Notes under the pieces: model-generated
The model's input: only the letters and a program-made list of their open reading frames with translations
Told to the model about the DNA's origin: nothing
The model's database searches: none
In this document: positions 39,001-45,633 of the stretch, one piece after another
How positions within the stretch are numbered: the first letter of the stretch is position 1
How the letters are laid out: each line of letters starts with the position of its first letter
Made by a program: the position numbers and the translations under genes
Virus record (IMG/VR): IMGVR_UViG_3300048804_000160
Location: 1 to 54,074 of that record
Length of the DNA stretch: 54,074 nucleotides
Strand: one strand, 5' to 3'
Origin: a virus

Positions 39001-39806
39001 GGTTCAGCAGAACGCCAAGCATTGAATATGATTTTCTTCCATAGCTTTTGTGCATCAATTTCTTTAGTAACTTTTGCTTGACCTTCAATTGGAAATTGCT
39101 GTTGATATGTTGTGCCTTGTGTTGCAGCAATCATAAAATCATCGTGGAGTTTTACTGATACGTTTGCACCAGTAACTTTTCCGGGAGTAAATTTGGCATC
39201 AATAAATTTTTCTGAATCAGGATGTCTGATTGAAATACTTTCCATTAGAGCACCCCTGCGACCATCCTGTGCTACTTCCTTTGTACTGTTAGAGTATCTT
39301 TCCATGAAAGGTACAACACCCGTAGAAGTGATTGCAGAGTTCTTTACGGGACTACCTGAAGGTCGTACAAATGAAAGGTCAAGACCTACTCCACCACGTC
39401 TTTTTTCTAATTGTACACATTCTTGGTCGAGTTTCAGAATTCCACCATAACTATCGCTTTCACCATCGTTTCCAATAACAAAACAATTACTGAGGCTTAC
39501 AACTTGGAGGGTATTACCGATTCCTGACATTGGTGAACCTTGTGGTACAATTCTTTCAAAATATTTTATTGTATCATAAATTTGTTCTTCAGTAAGAGGG
39601 TTGGGATATTTCGCTTCGATTCTCGCAAGTTCTTTTGCGATTCTATGATGCATATCATCTGGGTTCAGTTCGTAATAATTCTTATCGTCTTTTAAGCAGT
39701 ATTTTTTCATCCAAACATGTGCTGCCAATTCATCTAATTTAAAATATTGTAATGCAGACTTTTCGACTTCTTGTTTGGGATAACTTTTGAGATTTTTTTC
39801 CGTCAT
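36039..39806 (-). CDS. nrdJ: Class II (B12-dependent) ribonucleotide reductase with intein
   Basis: 1255 residues, of which ~406 are an intein. Exteins show NrdJ motifs: PQGSPMSGIGN, VQLEKRRGGVGLDLSFVRPS, SAEPGILFWDQV, TSTNP joined to CGEIPLC (active-site Cys), TAPTG-type ALLTIAPTGTASLMTQTTSG, the redox-type GCKGCTVYRDESRSG, and a C-terminal zinc ribbon CPECGSENLQFIEGCLVCKG. The enzyme makes dNTP precursors without oxygen or a separate radical subunit. The intein interrupts the active-site loop exactly before the catalytic Cys, so splicing is needed for activity. Class A promoter 34 nt upstream. Confidence 0.9.
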   Translation of the reverse strand: MTEKNLKSYPKQEVEKSALQYFKLDELAAHVWMKKYCLKDDKNYYELNPDDMHHRIAKELARIEAKYPNPLTEEQIYDTIKYFERIVPQGSPMSGIGNTLQVVSLSNCFVIGNDGESDSYGGILKLDQECVQLEKRRGGVGLDLSFVRPSGSPVKNSAITSTGVVPFMERYSNSTKEVAQDGRRGALMESISIRHPDSEKFIDAKFTPGKVTGANVSVKLHDDFMIAATQGTTYQQQFPIEGQAKVTKEIDAQKLWKKIIFNAWRSAEPGILFWDQVIRESVPDCYADLGYKTTSTNPCFPASEYLLTEDGYVKFGDLASINETKFINSTCDIKATNIVSDRRISYIDDGEEKPENWKIDNTQEGTLIRIASPVFLTQKNAEILEIITSKGFKLRCTPDHHIATTTGMIEAKDLTPEHEILIAIPNAFDSIIGCLPETNEEILATLIGLITGDGTFDKKRNRAHLDFWGDDRFRMEKFVLSLIDILYLQYGDFYNENDAKLSKYFVSRSEKYNKIRISSAWLAKLLNNVGFNHNTKHDVPEFIMNNSSRKIGKFYIAALMYCDGSVQGTQRSGFTVRLSQSNEEMLRKVQMILHSNGMIFGIYKRRDSKLTSLPNGRGGNSLYKTKIQYELISLGGSLVKYKNSVGFLGFKDKEDKINVEHNFQIKSSFTDTVIVIKNINNESVYCIKEDMGRNIIVNGISARRCGEIPLCNDDSCRLLSLNLYGYVKYPFTENAYFDWDLFVNDVIIAMRYMDDIIDLEIEKIDQILAKINSDPEDEFLKLYEIRLWERIKDKTIRGRRTGLGVTAEGDMLAALGFRYGTDEATTFSENVHKALKLYAYDSSIRMAKERGAFPIYDAKREANNPFILRIKSEHPDLYESMIKYGRRNIALLTIAPTGTASLMTQTTSGIEPCFSPVYKRRRKINPQEKDVRTDFEDAEGIAWQEYPVFHHKFEIWLDVNNYNINAVRNMTDEQRDEIVKKSPYYKATANDVDWVKKVEMQGRIQRHVDHSISVTVNLPKDVTEELVAKVYETAWRSGCKGCTVYRDESRSGVLINNEGKEEKLQENNAPKRPKRLKAEIHRFQNNLEKWIAVVGMKDGRPYEIFTGKLENGLSKLPPHVKECEVVKNIIDDIDAESKPIKIKRYDIEYIDSDGEKQVHTGLNQAFNPEFWNYAKLISGIMRHGMPVIKQYELIDSLNFKEDYINTWKNGVARTIKRYIKDGEKGRGKCPECGSENLQFIEGCLVCKGCGSSKCG
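37695..38912 (-). other. Intein with LAGLIDADG endonuclease in nrdJ
   Basis: Residues ~299-704. Starts with Cys (CFPASEYLLTEDGYVKF, block A), has block B LRCTPDHHIATTTG, two LAGLIDADG motifs (LIGLITGDGTFDK and FYIAALMYCDGSV), and ends GRNIIVNGISARR before the extein Cys. The usual terminal His-Asn is replaced by Arg-Arg, which should block Asn cyclisation. Confidence 0.85.
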
Positions 39807-39839
39807 GTAAATAATAATTTTTTATAAAAATTATGTTTG

Positions 39840-39871
39840 CAAATATATCGATAAGCCTTCATAAATACAAG
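39840..39871 (-). promoter_or_regulatory. Class A promoter
   Basis: TCTTG, 20 nt, TATATTTG; drives nrdJ. Confidence 0.75.
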
Positions 39872-39944
39872 AGTTTATTTGAATATTCTCAAAAATTTTT
39901 AAATAAATTTTAAGTCATTCAGACATAAACTTTTAACAAAAAAA

Positions 39945-39962
39945 GGACACCCGAAAGTGTCC
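39945..39962 (-). terminator. Rho-independent terminator
   Basis: GGACAC / GTGTCC stem, 6-nt loop, T7 run on the minus strand; ends the 296-aa VWA gene. Confidence 0.85.
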
Positions 39963-40002
39963 CAAAAAAAACGAAATAGATATAAAAACAGAAAAAATTT
40001 CT

Positions 40003-40893
40003 TTATTTTTTATCAGTATTATTAACTACTGTATTAGTGGTTGTATTTGGATTACTAAATGTGATGTTTGTACCATTAGAAGTAATATTGCCACCAATAT
40101 TTACATTACCAGCATCTTTACTGTTATTTGGGTCGTTTGGGTCATCAGGAATTAATGATTTTGACATTTTTTTGAAGTTTGCGCTTTTTGCACTCATACC
40201 CCTATAAGAAGTGGTTGCACAATTCAATGTTGATGACATTACGCCAACACCTGCAGAACTTGCAGTATATGTGAATGTGTTTCCAGGAGCAATACCAAAT
40301 GACGTACCAACTGCGAATGCATTTTGATTTGCTGCAAGATAAATGAAATTCCAATCATCTTTTTCACAATCAGCAATAAGTTTCTGAATATCTTCACGTC
40401 TGTATTCTTTACTTGCATTTTCGAAACCATCGGTTACAACGCAAACCAATACTTTAGAAGGCTTTTCAACGCCAAGACGGTTAAGTGTTGCTCTGTCTTG
40501 ATTAATTGTTTTACCGATTGCATCGTATAATGCGGTTGTGCCTCTTGGATACCACTGAGAACTTGTGATTTCTTTTACGTCTTTAATGTTTGCACATTCA
40601 TACAACCATTCGTGTTTGTCATCGAATAAATGAATTGTAATAGTTGCTTCGCCAGGAAGTTTCTTTTGTTGTTTTAGGAATTCATTGAATCCACCGATAG
40701 AATCGCTCATGATACTACCCATAGAACCACTGCGGTCCAAGATACAAATAATATGGGTCTTATCATTCATTGTTATAGTTTCTTCAGTGACAGTTGTAGT
40801 AACCGTAGTAACTATTTTTTTCTTTTTTTCTTTAACGGGTTTTACCTCTTCTTTTGTTGTAGTAGTTGTGACTACCTTTTTGTTTTTAGCCAT
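40003..40893 (-). CDS. VWA-domain protein, 296 aa
   Basis: Basic, Thr-rich N-terminus (KKVVTTTTTKEEVKPVKEKK), then a VWA domain from ~45: IICILDRSGSMGS (MIDAS), GTTALYDAI, CVVTDGFENAS. The C-terminal ~90 residues are low complexity, rich in Asn/Thr/Ser. Unlike the 752-aa VWA protein this domain is close to cellular stand-alone VWA proteins. Own class A promoter and terminator. Partner unknown. Confidence 0.85.
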   Translation of the reverse strand: MAKNKKVVTTTTTKEEVKPVKEKKKKIVTTVTTTVTEETITMNDKTHIICILDRSGSMGSIMSDSIGGFNEFLKQQKKLPGEATITIHLFDDKHEWLYECANIKDVKEITSSQWYPRGTTALYDAIGKTINQDRATLNRLGVEKPSKVLVCVVTDGFENASKEYRREDIQKLIADCEKDDWNFIYLAANQNAFAVGTSFGIAPGNTFTYTASSAGVGVMSSTLNCATTSYRGMSAKSANFKKMSKSLIPDDPNDPNNSKDAGNVNIGGNITSNGTNITFSNPNTTTNTVVNNTDKK

Positions 40894-40926
40894 TTCTCAT
40901 AATACTTAAGCATAAAATTATTTTCA

Positions 40927-40958
40927 CAAATATAATAATTCTTAAAGAATTATGCAAG
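40927..40958 (-). promoter_or_regulatory. Class A promoter with palindromic spacer
   Basis: CTTG, 20 nt, TATATTTG. The spacer holds AATTCTTTAAGAATT, a perfect 15-bp dyad that may be an operator. Confidence 0.75.
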
Positions 40959-41043
40959 ACTATTTTTATTTAGACTAAATAAAAATAATAACTGGCTCAA
41001 AATAAAAGACTTACTAAACATTATATTTGGTAAGTCTTCATGT

Positions 41044-41115
41044 GACCCCGGTGGAACTCGAATCCACAATCCTTACTTTAAGAGAGTACAGCTTCACCAA
41101 TTAAGCTACGGAGTC
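41044..41115 (-). tRNA. tRNA-Lys(CTT)
   Basis: Acceptor GACTCCG/CGGGGTC, anticodon loop CTCTTAA, T-loop TTCGAGT. HNH gene stop lies 15 nt inside its 5' end. Confidence 0.85.
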
Positions 41116-41751
41116 AATTTTACATATTTCTTCATATTCTTTTTTTAATCTGTGGCATCTTCCATAATTACCGCCTTTTGCTGCTAAACCAACGGTGATT
41201 AAAGATTGTCTCATGTTAAAATTATTCTCCAATAATACCTTAAATAATTCGTCATCATTAACTCTTCCTCGATTAATATTATTGCCCTTATTTCTTCCTC
41301 TCCATGTTGGTGTTAATGAATGACAATTTGGACAGAGTGCTTCAAGATTTTTTCTTTCATTATTTGAATGATGACCATCAATATGTTCTATTTCAAGGAT
41401 TAATTTTTCTCCAAGCCATTCCGATAATTTACATCTGTTACATTTTCCATTTTGTTCTAATATTACTCTTTTTTTAATGGTGTCTTCACCCAAAGTATTA
41501 TAATCAGCATTTAATAATCTTTCTTTATAATAGGCATTTCTTTTATCTTGAATTTCTTTCCATTTTTCATTAGAATATGTATGAAACACTCCTATTCGTC
41601 CCAATAATTTTTTACTTACCGCTTCATTAATTTCTTTTCTTTTTGCTTTAGTACTAAAACCATTTGCACAATTTTTTGAACAAAATTCACCACAACTATA
41701 TTTGCTATATTTAACAGCTTCTTTAATTTTACAATATTTACATTTACTCAT
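41101..41751 (-). CDS. HNH homing endonuclease
   Basis: 216 residues: zinc ribbon (CKYCKIKE...CSKNC), HNH core CNRCKLSEW, LEIEHIDGHHSNNERKNLEA, CPNCHSLTPTW, then a helical tail. Class B promoter 18 nt upstream. The C-terminal codons (DSVA stop) are part of the tRNA-Lys gene. Confidence 0.88.
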   Translation of the reverse strand: MSKCKYCKIKEAVKYSKYSCGEFCSKNCANGFSTKAKRKEINEAVSKKLLGRIGVFHTYSNEKWKEIQDKRNAYYKERLLNADYNTLGEDTIKKRVILEQNGKCNRCKLSEWLGEKLILEIEHIDGHHSNNERKNLEALCPNCHSLTPTWRGRNKGNNINRGRVNDDELFKVLLENNFNMRQSLITVGLAAKGGNYGRCHRLKKEYEEICKIDSVA

Positions 41752-41769
41752 AATTTGAACTATTTTTAA

Positions 41770-41778
41770 TATAAATAC
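41770..41778 (-). promoter_or_regulatory. Class B promoter element
   Basis: AGTATTTATATTAAA, 18 nt before ATG 41751. Confidence 0.55.
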
Positions 41779-41812
41779 TATCTACTTAAAAAATAGTTCA
41801 AATGAAATTTGT

Positions 41813-41894
41813 GCGCCCGGTGGGATTCGAACCCACGTAGGTCAACTGACCCCGGATTAAAGGTCCGGTGCATAGCCAACTTTGCTACGAGCGC
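41813..41894 (-). tRNA. tRNA with anticodon TTT (Lys), long variable arm, C33
   Basis: Acceptor GCGCTCG/CGGGCGC, anticodon arm CCGGA-CCTTTAA-TCCGG, variable hairpin GGTCA/TGACC, T-loop TTCGAAT. Type II shape is irregular for Lys. Confidence 0.65.
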
Positions 41895-41904
41895 AAATTT
41901 GTGA

Positions 41905-41984
41905 GGGTAGAGGGATTCGAACCCCCTGTGTTTCTTTGTTTCGGTTTTACAGACCGAAGTCACTCCACCACCGTGACCGTACCC
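41905..41984 (-). tRNA. tRNA-Tyr(GTA)
   Basis: Anticodon arm TCGGT-CTGTAAA-ACCGA, long variable region as in bacterial Tyr tRNAs, T-loop TTCGAAT. Confidence 0.85.
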
Positions 41985-41998
41985 ACATGAAAACAAAA

Positions 41999-42022
41999 AA
42001 CCCGAATCTTTCGAATCGGGTT
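41999..42022 (-). terminator. Rho-independent terminator
   Basis: AACCCGA / TCGGGTT with T-run; near copy of the terminator at 29257. Confidence 0.85.
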
Positions 42023-42047
42023 CTTAATATCTTTAAAAGTATATCTA

Positions 42048-42143
42048 TTACATGCCTATACTTTTGGACACAGTATTCCCGATTCCTATAAAGTGCTTTT
42101 TATAAGATTTTTTACCGTAATAATATGTACCAAATGTAATCAT
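42048..42143 (-). CDS. Peptide gene, 31 aa, with dedicated promoter and terminator
   Basis: MITFGTYYYGKKSYKKHFIG, then IGNTVSKSIGM: basic and tyrosine-rich. A full class A promoter lies 39 nt upstream and a strong terminator 25 nt downstream, so the unit seems made only for this peptide (or for a small RNA). Unrecognised. Confidence 0.5.
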   Translation of the reverse strand: MITFGTYYYGKKSYKKHFIGIGNTVSKSIGM

Positions 42144-42182
42144 TGCTTTATTTTCTAATTGTTTGTTTTAAATATCAAGTGA

Positions 42183-42213
42183 CAAATGTAGTAATAAATA
42201 CCGAACTTGCAAA
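42183..42213 (-). promoter_or_regulatory. Class A promoter
   Basis: TTTG, 19 nt, TACATTTG; drives the 31-aa peptide unit. Confidence 0.75.
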
Positions 42214-42229
42214 TAAAATCGCAATTATT

Positions 42230-42752
42230 TTACACATTATTTTCAAGTACGGTTTCATAATAATTAATTAACTGTTGTTCAGTACTGAAATACAGCACGT
42301 TAGTGGGTGGAGTATAATTAACCATTTCTCTGCCTTTTATGACTAAACCATCATATCCAAGTCTTTGCATTTCATCTGCAATCGTTGTTTTGCTACTGAA
42401 AAATTCATTACTTCTCGGCACACCATGCATTTTACAAAAATTAGTAACTACTTGTTGTAAAAAAATTTTCTGCATCATTTGTAGTATACACTATTTTTGG
42501 TTTCTTTGGTATTGCATTAACAAGAAAATAAACCTTACCATATTGTTTTGCCAAATCTCTATTCCCTAAAAAGGCAGAATATAAACCTTGTCCATAACTT
42601 GCAAATCCACCATTCTCCGCAGAATTATTATTATCACGTATACCTCTTATAGTTACGTTTTGTCGTTTCCACTTTAAATAATTGACATGATTATAGTCTT
42701 CAGTCACTACATTTGCAATTTCTTCTTTAATAATGTTAACAATACTTTTCAT
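42230..42752 (-). pseudogene. Tagged ADP-ribosyltransferase-like gene, frame broken at a T7 run
   Basis: The first part (to 42441) begins MKSIVNIIKEEIANVVTEDY, the capsid-targeting-like tag, and continues NVTIRGIRDNN...GFASYGQGLYSAFLGNRDLA, KVYFLVNAIP. The second part, in another frame, gives FCKMHGVPRSNE, RLGYDGLVIKGREMVNYTPP and NVLYFSTEQQ. Together they look like an ADP-ribosyltransferase fold protein (GxGLYxS, then GYDGxVIxGxExVxxxP). The frames join at AAAATTTTTTTAC (42457-42470); one T fewer would restore one 174-codon gene. This may be an assembly error, a real frameshift mutation, or programmed +1 shifting. T4 Alt is a packaged ADP-ribosyltransferase, which fits the tag. Overlaps the upstream protease stop as TAATG. 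Confidence 0.7.
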
Positions 42753-43555
42753 TATTCAACTAATCTGATTGTCCAAAAGTCGTCTGCAACATATGGCGTA
42801 TTTATATACCAATAAGGTAAATAAAAATATCCGTTTAAACCCCATGAAGTACCCCAGGAATTTCTGACTATGAGTGAATTTTTTTCATCATCATATCCAA
42901 CAGCTAATACTGCATGACCACCAATTGGTGCTTCATTGGGTAATGGTATTGGTACTTCTCCTGAATTTGCAACATCGTCAGTCATAAATGATTCGTATAA
43001 TGTGAAGCCAAATATAACAGGATATCCACTTACAAGGCATTGCTTTGTATCATATGTGTTATTCGAAGATAATCTTAAATATTCTTGAACTTGATTATCG
43101 AGTGCTGTAGCATAACAATCGGGACAAGGTTTTGATTTAAATTTACCTTCATTATATTTCCACATTGTTTCAGGACATACACCTGCATCAACAAGGGTTT
43201 TAATGCCTGTTCTTATCATTGCACCACCATCATCATTAATTGAGTTCTCAATTGACCTTTCATTATAATAAATAAATAATCTTGAAGGAATGAAATTGGG
43301 TTTGCTTTGTTTCATTTGTTCAAACTGAAATGCTGCACCAAGTGCATTTGCCGTACAACTACCAAGTTGTCCTTGGTCATAAATTGATGGGCATTGCGGT
43401 CTAAGGTCAAATAATGGCGGTAATGCTATTGGTGCGGTGACTTTGAATTTAATGTCTCTTGGGTCATATAGGTCATGTTTCCAGCCAAATTTTCTTCCTT
43501 GTGCCAAATCTTTTGCACTTTTTGATTTTCTGAAGATAATGTCAAATGTTTTCAC
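42752..43555 (-). CDS. Papain-family (C1) cysteine protease, copy 1
   Basis: 267 residues, GTG start. YDQGQLGSCTANALGAAF holds the oxyanion Gln and catalytic Cys (~68), IGGHAVLAVGYDD the His (~212), and VRNSWGTSWGLNGYFYLPYW the Asn (~232). No signal peptide; the first ~45 residues (WKHDLYDPRDIKF) match the pro-region end common to bacterial C1 members. Class B promoter 13 nt upstream and coupling to the tagged ADP-ribosyltransferase gene suggest a late, perhaps virion-linked role. Paralogue at 43645. Confidence 0.9.
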   Translation of the reverse strand: MKTFDIIFRKSKSAKDLAQGRKFGWKHDLYDPRDIKFKVTAPIALPPLFDLRPQCPSIYDQGQLGSCTANALGAAFQFEQMKQSKPNFIPSRLFIYYNERSIENSINDDGGAMIRTGIKTLVDAGVCPETMWKYNEGKFKSKPCPDCYATALDNQVQEYLRLSSNNTYDTKQCLVSGYPVIFGFTLYESFMTDDVANSGEVPIPLPNEAPIGGHAVLAVGYDDEKNSLIVRNSWGTSWGLNGYFYLPYWYINTPYVADDFWTIRLVE

Positions 43556-43568
43556 GATATTTATTTAT

Positions 43569-43577
43569 TATAAATAC
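43569..43577 (-). promoter_or_regulatory. Class B promoter element
   Basis: GTATTTATAATAAA, 13 nt before GTG 43555. Confidence 0.6.
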
Positions 43578-43581
43578 ACAA

Positions 43582-43606
43582 AAAAAGCGGAGATTCTCCG
43601 CTTTTT
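43582..43606 (-). terminator. Rho-independent terminator
   Basis: AAAAAGCGGAGA / TCTCCGCTTTTT between the two protease genes, T-run on minus strand. Confidence 0.85.
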
Positions 43607-43644
43607 AATATTTCGGTTTCAAAGTCTTAGACTTCGAGGCTAAT

Positions 43645-44463
43645 TTAAATTATTGATAAATCTATTTCAATTAATCTTATTGTCCAGAAGTCGGATGTTA
43701 ATTGGGCAAGTGATGTATATGCATATGGCATATAAAAATAGCCATTTAAACCCCAACTTCTTCCCCAACTATTTCTTACGATTAAAGCACTTTTGGCATC
43801 GTCATATCCAACAGCTAATACTGCATGACCACCTTCTAACTGGTCGGTATCTTTTGGCATTGACATGATACCCGTTTTTGCTACTTGGTCAGTCATAAAC
43901 GATGAATAAACACTAAAGCCAAATGCAACGGGAAAACCATCAGCAAGGCATTGTTTTATTTGAGGTATTGTGGGATTAACGCTTAAATATTCCTGAACTT
44001 GATTTTTTAAAGCACTTGCATAACAATTTGCTGGTGGTTTTTGTTTAAATTTACTTATTTTATATTTCCATAAATTTTCGCTACAAACACCATTGTTATT
44101 TAATGTTTTAATACCATTTCTTAGTGTTGCACCAGCATCACTATTTACAGTATTTTCCAGTACTCTTTCATTATAATAAATAAACAGTCTTGAAGGAATA
44201 AATGAAAGGCTTCTTTTTTTTATTTGTTTTAATTGTTCAAATTGAAATGCTCCTGCTAATGCGTTTGCTGTACAACTACCAAGTTGTCCTTGGTCATAAA
44301 TTATTGGGCATTGCGGTCTAAGGTCAAATAATGGCGGTGCTGGTTTATTTAAAACTATTTTGAACATATGGTCTCGATAGTCAGTTAATTCTGGCTTCCA
44401 ATTCAAAACCCTTTTATTGATACTACTATTGGATTCGTTTTTTAAGTAATTAAATGTATCCAT
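43645..44463 (-). CDS. Papain-family (C1) cysteine protease, copy 2
   Basis: 272 residues, all catalytic blocks kept: YDQGQLGSCTANALAGAF, EGGHAVLAVGYDD, VRNSWGRSWGLNGYFYMPYA. Clear tandem paralogue of 42752-43555, with a diverged N-terminus (MDTFNYLKNESNSSINKRVL). Own class B promoter and own terminator, so the pair is regulated separately rather than as one operon. Confidence 0.9.
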   Translation of the reverse strand: MDTFNYLKNESNSSINKRVLNWKPELTDYRDHMFKIVLNKPAPPLFDLRPQCPIIYDQGQLGSCTANALAGAFQFEQLKQIKKRSLSFIPSRLFIYYNERVLENTVNSDAGATLRNGIKTLNNNGVCSENLWKYKISKFKQKPPANCYASALKNQVQEYLSVNPTIPQIKQCLADGFPVAFGFSVYSSFMTDQVAKTGIMSMPKDTDQLEGGHAVLAVGYDDAKSALIVRNSWGRSWGLNGYFYMPYAYTSLAQLTSDFWTIRLIEIDLSII

Positions 44464-44477
44464 GATATTTTGTTTAT

Positions 44478-44486
44478 CATAAATAC
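44478..44486 (-). promoter_or_regulatory. Class B promoter element
   Basis: GTATTTATGATAAA, 14 nt before ATG 44463. Confidence 0.55.
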
Positions 44487-44497
44487 TAATAAAAAAA

Positions 44498-44515
44498 GCG
44501 AAGTTCGCACTTCGC
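44498..44515 (-). terminator. Rho-independent terminator
   Basis: GCGAAGT / ACTTCGC stem with TCGC-type loop, T7 run; ends the RNA ligase gene. Confidence 0.85.
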
Positions 44516-44548
44516 CTAATTTAATCTATTTGCTTCAAACACAATTCT

Positions 44549-45628
44549 TTATTCGTCTTCAAAGCCGTCCTTAAATGGTTTGCTGTAGACTGGTCGAATC
44601 ATCTTCCAGATTATTTCATCATATGGTCGTTTGTCATACATCTTAAACAATATTGCACTGTATTTTGTATTTAATGCTTCAATTGCAAATGTTCTACGGT
44701 CAGTACCCTTTACAGGATAAATTTTACCATATTCCATCAATGCTTGAGATTCAATATCATTGAAATCCCCTTTTAACTTACGAACAGTTTTTTGTAACCA
44801 ATCATAGAATTCGTCTGGAACTCTATCGAGTAGTTCGTCAAAGTCGTTATTGTTTTTCAGATGTTCCCAAATAGTTAAATTTGAAACGTTTGTTACAATG
44901 GCATGTAATCTGCAATATTCAGCAAATTTCATTTTTAAACGAAAACCATTAGCAAATCTTAAAACAACACCTTCTTTATTATCTTCTCCAATATTTATTA
45001 ATTTTCTTAATTCATCAAATGATTTAAGTTCCAGTTTTTTTACAACTGTGAAATATTCAGAATATGTAGCAAGTACACTTTCGTATGGTAGTTCATAACC
45101 ACTTAAAGTTTCTATTACTGCAAGCAACACAAGTTCCCTTCTGTTACCGTAATCAAGAACAATACGGTTTTCCGGATATAAAATTTCAAATAAATATGTC
45201 ATTTGTTCCTCTAACTTATCATAAAGCGGAACATGGAGCATCTTTTGTGCTTCTAATGCCTGTTCAGAAATAAATGAACCTCTGGAAGCCACTATCCATT
45301 TCGAAACTGATTTGTAGTAAAACAATATAATAAGCGAGCCATCCATTTTTTCAAATGCATCGAAATCCATTGACCAATCAATTTCTGATGGAAGATATTC
45401 TTCGTAGTTTTTGAATTTTTGAAATGGACGTGCCAAGATATTACCTTCTGCATCCACAACCAAACCACGGCATGACAAAGTATATTCGTCCCAAGCCTTC
45501 ATTGCTTGAACTCTTACCGAATAGTTAAGTATCCAGATATCATATTCTGGATGCTTATTTGCCATAATAAGTTTATTGTCGATGTATGTGTTCAACAATT
45601 TCCAATCAACCTTTTCCAACATTTTCAT
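44549..45628 (-). CDS. rnlA: T4 Rnl1-type RNA ligase
   Basis: 359 residues, close to T4 RnlA (374). Nucleotidyltransferase motifs: FEKMDGSLIILFYY (motif I, adenylated Lys ~93), ASRGSF (Ia), LFEILYPENRIVLDYGNRRE (III), KEGVVLRFANG (IV) and FRLKMKFAEY (V). T4 RnlA reseals tRNA cut by host anticodon nucleases; with 27 tRNAs here the same repair role is likely. It is the second gene of a two-gene operon after a methyltransferase, under a class A promoter, and no Pnkp-like partner is in the window. Confidence 0.88.
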   Translation of the reverse strand: MKMLEKVDWKLLNTYIDNKLIMANKHPEYDIWILNYSVRVQAMKAWDEYTLSCRGLVVDAEGNILARPFQKFKNYEEYLPSEIDWSMDFDAFEKMDGSLIILFYYKSVSKWIVASRGSFISEQALEAQKMLHVPLYDKLEEQMTYLFEILYPENRIVLDYGNRRELVLLAVIETLSGYELPYESVLATYSEYFTVVKKLELKSFDELRKLINIGEDNKEGVVLRFANGFRLKMKFAEYCRLHAIVTNVSNLTIWEHLKNNNDFDELLDRVPDEFYDWLQKTVRKLKGDFNDIESQALMEYGKIYPVKGTDRRTFAIEALNTKYSAILFKMYDKRPYDEIIWKMIRPVYSKPFKDGFEDE

Positions 45629-45633
45629 TTCAG

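Noticed and set aside
36093-39450. Several plus- and minus-strand frames of 60-112 codons
   Set aside because: Shadows of the nrdJ coding sequence.
41778-41996. A 72-codon minus-strand frame
   Set aside because: It lies entirely across the Lys(TTT) and Tyr tRNA genes.
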